From contig CAAEIR010000407.1 of the NCBI GenBank assembly GCA_900756035.1, positions 1 through 9,481 on the forward strand: a stretch of 9,481 bases of DNA. The letters run 5' to 3'. Source of the DNA: an uncultured Anaerostipes sp. (GTDB lineage Bacteria; Bacillota; Clostridia; Lachnospirales; Lachnospiraceae). This document shows, piece after piece, positions 4,787 to 9,481 of this stretch. Position 1 is the first letter of the stretch. Each line of letters opens with the position of its first letter. The notes under the pieces were generated by a model, which was not told the DNA's origin, searched no databases, and was given only the letters and a program-made list of their open reading frames with translations. Made by a program: the position numbers and the translations under genes.

Positions 4787-5788
4787 ATGAAAAACAAAAT
4801 AGTAGCGTTGGCGCTTGCTGTGGCAACAGTATGTTCCTTGACAGCTTGCGGCGAAAAGAAGGAAAAACAAGAAGGAAAAGAGCTTGAGAAAATTACATTT
4901 GTGCTGGACTGGACACCAAATACGAATCATACTGGATTATATGTGGCAGAAGAAAAAGGATATTTTGAGGATGCAGGGCTGGATGTAGAGATTGTACAGC
5001 CGCCGGAAGACGGTGCAAGTGCTTTGGTTGCATCCGGAAAAGCACAGTTTGGAATTGATTTTCAGGATTCTATTGCACCTGCTTTTGCAAGTGATGATCC
5101 GCTGCCTGTGACAGCAGTTGCCACTTTGATTCAGCACAATACATCAGGTATCATTTCCAGAAAAGGGGAGGGCATGGACCGGCCTAAGGGAATGGAAGGC
5201 AAAACATATGCGACTTGGGATATGGAAGTGGAGAAAGCAATGATTAAAAACGTGGTGGAAGCTGATGGTGGTGATTACAGCAAAATTAACATGATTCCGA
5301 GTAATGTGACGGACGAGGTGACTGCATTGAAATCCAAACAGGTAGATGCAATCTGGGTGTATTATGCATGGGGAGGAATTGCGACAGAAGTAAAAAATCT
5401 TCCGACAGACTATTTCGCTTTCAAAGATATCAATCCGGTATTTGACTATTATACACCGGTAATTGTTGCAAATAATGACTTTTTGGAAGAGAAACCGGAC
5501 ACTGCAAAAGCATTTTTGAGTGCAGTGAAGAAGGGATATGAAGATGCGATCGCAGACCCGAAAGAGGCGGCGGATATTTTATGCGAGGCAGCGCCGGAAC
5601 TTGATAAAGAGTTAGTGCTTGCAAGTCAGGAATGGCTGGCAGATCAGTATAAAGCTGAAGTAGAGCAGTGGGGTTATATCGATCCGGCGAGATGGGATGC
5701 ATTTTATAAATGGCTCGGAGATAATGAGTTGATTGAGCAGGAGATTCCGGCGAGATTTGGATTCTCTAACGATTATTTGGAAAAGTAG
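4787..5788 (+). CDS. thiY: ThiY, NMT1/THI5-like substrate-binding lipoprotein
   Basis: A 333-aa lipoprotein. ATG 4787 follows AAAAGGAGA at 6 nt. Residues 1-20 form a signal peptide with lipobox LTAC, so Cys21 would be lipidated and anchor it outside the membrane. The mature part begins with the family hallmark FVLDWTPNTNHTGLYVA (about 38-54), then KGYFEDAGLDVEIVQPP and the GKAQFGIDFQDS ligand-domain segment. The NMT1/THI5-like family includes ThiY, which binds formylaminopyrimidine, a thiamine breakdown product, or HMP; which one is used here cannot be read by eye. The eukaryotic THI5 synthase iron/cysteine motif is not present, so this is a binding protein and not an enzyme. It sits between its permease and ATPase genes under the TPP riboswitch. 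Confidence 0.93.
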   Translation: MKNKIVALALAVATVCSLTACGEKKEKQEGKELEKITFVLDWTPNTNHTGLYVAEEKGYFEDAGLDVEIVQPPEDGASALVASGKAQFGIDFQDSIAPAFASDDPLPVTAVATLIQHNTSGIISRKGEGMDRPKGMEGKTYATWDMEVEKAMIKNVVEADGGDYSKINMIPSNVTDEVTALKSKQVDAIWVYYAWGGIATEVKNLPTDYFAFKDINPVFDYYTPVIVANNDFLEEKPDTAKAFLSAVKKGYEDAIADPKEAADILCEAAPELDKELVLASQEWLADQYKAEVEQWGYIDPARWDAFYKWLGDNELIEQEIPARFGFSNDYLEK

Positions 5789-5798
5789 GATGAGCAGC

Positions 5799-6542
5799 AT
5801 GATTCGATTGGAAACCAAACAAGTGTCAAAATCGTTTGATGGAAAGAAAGTGATTGAGGATATTTCCATCTCCTTACAGAAAAATGAGATCGTGAGTCTT
5901 CTCGGCGTCAGCGGTGCTGGAAAGACGACGCTTTTTAATGTGATTTCAGGGTTGATGGAGCCGGATTCCGGGGAAGTTCTTTTAAATGGGAAGGAGATTA
6001 CCGGGCAGGCGGGACATATCAGCTATATGCTGCAGAAAGATTTGCTTCTTCCATATAAAACGATTGAGGAAAATGTGGCGCTTCCGCTCATGATAAAGGG
6101 AGAGAAGAAAAAATATGCCCTTGCAAAGGTGCGTCCGCAATTTGGACCATTTGGACTTGCGGGAACAGAAAAGAAATATCCAAGTCAGCTGTCCGGCGGA
6201 ATGCGCCAACGCGCCGCACTGCTTCGGACGTATCTGTTTTCAGAAGGGGTGGCATTGTTAGATGAGCCGTTCAGTGCGTTGGATACGATTACGAAAAGCG
6301 CAATGCACAAATGGTATTTGGATATTATGAATCAGATTGAATTGTCTACTATTTTTATTACGCACGATATTGACGAGGCGATTTTGCTGTCTGACCGTAT
6401 TTTTTTGATGACAGGAAAACCGGGAAGGATTACAAAAGAGATTGTAATTCGGGAGAAAAAACCACGCGGCGGAGAGTTTAATCTGACGGAGGCATTTTTA
6501 AATTATAAAAGGGAGATTATTACCCAGTTAGGTGTGGAATAG
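5799..6542 (+). CDS. thiZ: ThiZ, ABC transporter ATPase for thiamine precursor
   Basis: A 247-aa cytoplasmic ATPase of the NitT/TauT type. Walker A is GVSGAGKTT (36-44), the Q-loop is at MLQKDLLLP, the signature is LSGGMRQR, Walker B is VALLDEPFSALD, and the switch histidine is in FITHDIDEA. All key residues are intact. ATG 5799 has AGGA 8 nt upstream; ATG 5790, three codons earlier, is also possible with a poorer site. The gene begins 10 nt after thiY stops, so it belongs to the same operon. It should energise ThiX. No terminator is evident after it, so some read-through into the acetyltransferase is possible. Confidence 0.92.
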   Translation: MIRLETKQVSKSFDGKKVIEDISISLQKNEIVSLLGVSGAGKTTLFNVISGLMEPDSGEVLLNGKEITGQAGHISYMLQKDLLLPYKTIEENVALPLMIKGEKKKYALAKVRPQFGPFGLAGTEKKYPSQLSGGMRQRAALLRTYLFSEGVALLDEPFSALDTITKSAMHKWYLDIMNQIELSTIFITHDIDEAILLSDRIFLMTGKPGRITKEIVIREKKPRGGEFNLTEAFLNYKREIITQLGVE

Positions 6543-6563
6543 GCAGATGTGATATGCTAGAAT
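6535..6563 (+). promoter_or_regulatory. Probable extended -10 promoter for acetyltransferase
   Basis: TAGAAT (6558-6563) matches five of six -10 bases and is preceded by TGC, an extended -10. The -35 candidate TGGAAT (6535-6540), 17 nt upstream, is poor and overlaps the last codons of thiZ. The start would be near 6570, about 35 nt before the gene. Confidence 0.45.
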
Positions 6564-6604
6564 GAAAATAGAAACAATGCTATAACACATAGGAGGCACG
6601 CGTT

Positions 6605-7216
6605 ATGAGTATGAAAGAGAAGATGCATACAGGAGAGCTTTATCTGCCAAATGATGAAGAGATTATGAATGAGCAGTTACAAAGACTGGAGAGGTTATAT
6701 GATTTTAATGCGACACGTCCTTTAGAGCAGGAGAAGAGAACGGCGTTGCTAAAAGAGATGTTTGCGGAAATCGGTGAGGGCTGTTATATTGAACCGCCAT
6801 TTCATTCTAACTTTGGTGGCGGACATGTACATTTTGGGAAAAATATTTATGCCAATTTCAATTTGACATTGGTCGATGACACTCATATTTATGTGGGTGA
6901 TTATACAATGTTTGGTCCGAATGTCACAGTGGCTACGGCAGGGCATCCGATTCTGCCAGAGCTGCGCAGTCAGGGGTACCAATATAATGCGCCTGTTCAT
7001 ATAGGAAAGAATTGCTGGATTGGAACAGGGGCGATTATCGTGCCGGGAATTACGATTGGAGATAATGTTGTGATTGGTGCAGGAAGCGTGGTGACAAAAG
7101 ACATTCCGTCCAATGTAGTGGCAGTCGGGGTGCCATGTGAGATACTTCGCAAAGTGAATGAACATGACAGAGAATATTATTTTAAAGACCGAAAGATTGT
7201 ATGGTCAGAGGATTAA
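6605..7216 (+). CDS. Maltose/galactoside O-acetyltransferase-type hexapeptide enzyme
   Basis: A 203-aa cytoplasmic enzyme, the usual length for LacA/Maa proteins. ATG 6605 has AGGAGG at 8-9 nt. An N-terminal helical part carries the Maa/LacA opening (KEKMHTGELYLPNDEEI) and a middle YDFNATRP motif (32-39). A left-handed beta helix of hexapeptide repeats follows, including FGKNIYANFNLTLVDD, VHIGKNCWIGTGAIIVPG and ITIGDNVVIGAGSVVTKDI. The likely catalytic base is His114 in ATAGHP, the counterpart of LacA His115. It transfers acetyl from acetyl-CoA to the hydroxyl of a sugar; the acceptor cannot be told. The aldo/keto reductase gene follows after 29 nt, so the two are probably co-transcribed, perhaps in carbohydrate or small-molecule detoxification. 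Confidence 0.93.
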   Translation: MSMKEKMHTGELYLPNDEEIMNEQLQRLERLYDFNATRPLEQEKRTALLKEMFAEIGEGCYIEPPFHSNFGGGHVHFGKNIYANFNLTLVDDTHIYVGDYTMFGPNVTVATAGHPILPELRSQGYQYNAPVHIGKNCWIGTGAIIVPGITIGDNVVIGAGSVVTKDIPSNVVAVGVPCEILRKVNEHDREYYFKDRKIVWSED

Positions 7217-7245
7217 ATGAATGGCAAAACAGGAGGATGTTTCAT

Positions 7246-8055
7246 ATGGAATTAGTAAATCATATAGAAATCCCTGAGATTGGGCTTGGTGTTTATAAGA
7301 TGGAAGCGGGAGCTGAGATGAACGAAGCAATTGGAAATGCATATCAATATGGCTACAGATTGTTTGACACAGCTCAGATGTATAAGAATGAGGAGGCATT
7401 GGGAGATGCGTTGAAAGAAAATCATATCCAAAGAGAGACTGTTTTTCTGAACAGTAAAGTGGATAATTGTAATCAGGGATATGAAAAGACCATCTCAAGT
7501 TTTCATGATTCTTTAAAAAGATTGCAAACAGATTACCTGGATTCTTTTTTGATACATTGGCCGGGATTGAATAAAGAGAGGACTTTGAGTACATGGAAGG
7601 CTTTGGAGGAACTATATAAGGCTGGGCTGATCCGGGCAATCGGTGTCTCAAATTTTGAGATCAGTCAGCTGGAGATTTTGTTAGAGAACTGTGAAATTCC
7701 TCCGATGATAAATCAAATCGAGCACACTCCTTTTTTGCATGATGAACAGTTGAATTCTTTTTGTAAAAAGAATAAAATTCAAATTATGGCATGGGGACCA
7801 TTGCTTCGTGGAAAAATGGAGGATGATGGAATTAAAGAAATAGCCAGCCGCTATGCAAAAAGTCCGGCTCAATTATTGCTTCGATGGAATATTCAACAGG
7901 GAATTATTCCAATTCCAAAAACGAAAAACAGTTCAAGGCTGATAGAAAATATTTCAGTATTTGATTTTCAAATTGAGCCGGAAGATATGGAAAAATTAAA
8001 TGCAATGAATGAAAATATCAGAACAAGCTATAATCCGTTGGAATATGATTTTTAA
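7246..8055 (+). CDS. Aldo/keto reductase
   Basis: A 269-aa NAD(P)H-dependent oxidoreductase with a (beta/alpha)8 barrel. ATG 7246 lies 9 nt after AGGAGG; ATG 7237 in frame touches that site. The catalytic tetrad is visible: Asp41 (FDTAQ), Tyr46 (QMYKNEE), Lys71 (NSKVDN) and His104 (LIHWPG). Other family marks are IGVSNFE at about residues 141-147, the PPMINQIEHTPF strand, the PAQLLLRW helix and the cofactor segment IPIPKTKNSSRLIEN. It resembles the 2,5-diketo-gluconate reductase (AKR5) group and should reduce small carbonyl compounds; the natural substrate is unknown. It follows the acetyltransferase by 29 nt. It ends convergently with the MATE gene, the stop codons overlapping by 2 nt, with no terminator between them. 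Confidence 0.95.
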   Translation: MELVNHIEIPEIGLGVYKMEAGAEMNEAIGNAYQYGYRLFDTAQMYKNEEALGDALKENHIQRETVFLNSKVDNCNQGYEKTISSFHDSLKRLQTDYLDSFLIHWPGLNKERTLSTWKALEELYKAGLIRAIGVSNFEISQLEILLENCEIPPMINQIEHTPFLHDEQLNSFCKKNKIQIMAWGPLLRGKMEDDGIKEIASRYAKSPAQLLLRWNIQQGIIPIPKTKNSSRLIENISVFDFQIEPEDMEKLNAMNENIRTSYNPLEYDF

Positions 8056-9434
8056 TTGTGGATATGTTCATTTTCAAGTTGCATTCGTTTCAGTTCAGGC
8101 AGTATGAGATAGAGCATTACGATAAAACACAAGCTTCCGCCGATAATGTTTGAGACTGGTTCGGCGAGGAAAACTCCATCAGAGCCTATATGAAGCGCAT
8201 ATGGAAGCAGGTAAGTCAGTGGTATCACGATCAACACTTTTCGAAGAAGTGAAAAGAAAATTGCCTGCTTCTTTTTGTTGAGTGATTTGAAAACAGTCTG
8301 TCCGATATACTGTAGGTCCATAAAGATGAATGCAGCGAAATATGTTTTTAGGGCAGGAATGGTATGGCTTGCCAATGATCGATCAGAGCTGAAGATGCTG
8401 ATGAGAAATCTTGGTGCGAACAGGATAACACTCCAGGCAATCCCGGTATACAAAAGAACCAAAAATGCCATTTCAATACCACATTTTTTAACTTTTTCCG
8501 GCCGTTTGGCTCCGTAATTATAACTTAAAATAGGGGAGGAACCTTCCGTAATTGCATAGATGGGGGTCTCCACTATTTGGCGAATGCTGGATATAATTGT
8601 CATGACGGATATATATACATCACCTCCGAGGTGCGCCAAAACGCTGTTGCAGCAGATTGTCACAAGGCTATTTGTGAGCTGCATAATAAATCCCGCGCTT
8701 CCAAGGCTCATAATGTCCTTGATATCAGCAATGCAGGAGTGCATTTTGCGGAGCGAAAAAAGCCGGACTTTGATCTCGGCGCGGCGTTTTAGAAAATAAA
8801 GCACAAATGCGGCAGATGCAACCTGAGAGATGACGGTTGCAATTGCGGCTCCCGGAACACCGAAGTGAAATACAAAGATAAAAATTGGGTCTAAAATAAT
8901 GTTTGCAACGGCTCCGATTGTAACGGAATACATACCGGCAGCAGCATATCCCTGAGCGTTGATAAATGGATTCATCCCTGTAGTGATCATGGATGGAAGT
9001 GTTCCAATCAGATAGATCATCAGATATGGATAGGCATATTTTAGCGCATCTTTGGAGGCACCGAATAATACGAGAAGAGGATTTGCAAAGAGCATGCCGA
9101 CAAGCATCAGGATCAAAGAACAGCCGCAGAGCAGCGTGAAAGAAATCCCCATGATTTGTTTGGCGTGTTCGACATCTTTTTTTCCTCGGCAGATTGAAAA
9201 AATCGGTGCGCCACCGGTGCCAAGCAGATTGGCAAAGGCGGTGATTATTACAATAATCGGAAAGCATAGACCGACAGCCCCAAGGGCGGTAGTCCCAATA
9301 TCTGGAATACGAGCGATATAGATGCGGTCGACAATGTTGTATAACAGTGCTAATAATTGAGCAATCAGCATCGGGAAAGCTGCATTTAAAAGATTACTTG
9401 TTGTGTTTCCATTTTCAAAATCAATTCGTTTCAT
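8052..9434 (-). CDS. MATE family efflux transporter
   Basis: A 460-aa polytopic membrane protein, the normal size for a 12-helix MATE antiporter with two MatE repeats. The first repeat opens with LLNAAFPMLIAQLLALLYNI and VDRIYIARIPDIGTTALGAV, then FANLLGTGGAPIFSICRGKK at about residues 67-86, all typical. The second repeat shows the EGSSPILSYNYGAKR motif at about 297-311, the internal counterpart of GAPIFSICRG. It exports organic cations or drugs in exchange for sodium or protons; the substrate is not readable. ATG at 9434-9432 has AAGGGGGAAA about 8 nt upstream on the minus strand. The upstream sequence to the window edge is AT-rich (TATTATATATC) and may hold a -10 box whose -35 lies outside. 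It is convergent with the aldo/keto reductase. Confidence 0.95.
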   Translation of the reverse strand: MKRIDFENGNTTSNLLNAAFPMLIAQLLALLYNIVDRIYIARIPDIGTTALGAVGLCFPIIVIITAFANLLGTGGAPIFSICRGKKDVEHAKQIMGISFTLLCGCSLILMLVGMLFANPLLVLFGASKDALKYAYPYLMIYLIGTLPSMITTGMNPFINAQGYAAAGMYSVTIGAVANIILDPIFIFVFHFGVPGAAIATVISQVASAAFVLYFLKRRAEIKVRLFSLRKMHSCIADIKDIMSLGSAGFIMQLTNSLVTICCNSVLAHLGGDVYISVMTIISSIRQIVETPIYAITEGSSPILSYNYGAKRPEKVKKCGIEMAFLVLLYTGIAWSVILFAPRFLISIFSSDRSLASHTIPALKTYFAAFIFMDLQYIGQTVFKSLNKKKQAIFFSLLRKVLIVIPLTYLLPYALHIGSDGVFLAEPVSNIIGGSLCFIVMLYLILPELKRMQLENEHIHN

Positions 9435-9481
9435 CTGTACGTTTCCCCCTTGTGTTTTCCAGTGATATGTGATATATAATA

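Noticed and set aside
6749..7165. 138-codon minus-strand open frame
   Set aside because: Shadow of the acetyltransferase gene; no ribosome binding site, composition rich in Cys/His/Asn as expected for an antisense frame.
8725..9267. 180-codon minus-strand open frame
   Set aside because: Alternative frame within the MATE gene; its translation has no family resemblance while the overlapping 460-aa frame is clearly MATE.

Overview
The window looks like chromosome from a low-GC Clostridia, most likely a gut Lachnospiraceae. The basis is strong purine-rich ribosome binding sites (AGGAGG class), intrinsic terminators with U-tracts, and protein sequences that read like Lachnospiraceae relatives. 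The assignment is from memory, not a search. The left 3.4 kb is visibly more AT-rich and holds accessory genes and gene remains. The right 6 kb is a compact, intact stretch of transport and metabolic genes.

Left region (1-3442). It opens with tandem 50-nt units that fold as paired hairpins, with two compensatory base-pair changes between the units. A further inverted repeat follows, then a 221-aa protein of the PBECR4 type (a BECR-fold nuclease family of phages and mobile elements). The order structured RNA repeats, hairpin, RNase-like gene resembles a type III (RNA antitoxin) toxin-antitoxin locus and is the most interesting thing here. Next comes about 650 bp without a recognisable gene, ending in a possible leader: weak promoter, palindrome, 11-codon ORF and strong terminator. 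This precedes an 83-aa stand-alone copy of a FakA/DegV-partner C-terminal domain. A polytopic membrane protein follows, whose best-placed initiation codon is ATT rather than ATG. Then come a VOC/glyoxalase-like gene broken by one missing T, a 61-aa two-helix membrane protein with a glycine zipper, and a badly eroded remnant of a YbaK/ProX prolyl-tRNA editing protein.

Thiamine region (3469-6542). A sigma-A-type promoter lies immediately before a canonical TPP (THI-box) riboswitch with an intrinsic terminator. These control four tightly packed genes: a small MTH1187/YkoF-type thiamine-binding protein, ThiX (ABC permease), ThiY (NMT1/THI5-like lipoprotein) and ThiZ (ABC ATPase). Together they should import a thiamine-pyrimidine precursor (HMP or formylaminopyrimidine class) when cellular TPP is low. 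No thiamine biosynthesis enzyme is in the window.

Right region (6543-9481). A probable extended -10 promoter precedes a hexapeptide-repeat maltose/galactoside O-acetyltransferase-type enzyme and an aldo/keto reductase, likely co-transcribed. Convergent to them, with stop codons overlapping by a few bases, is a MATE-family multidrug/cation antiporter on the minus strand.
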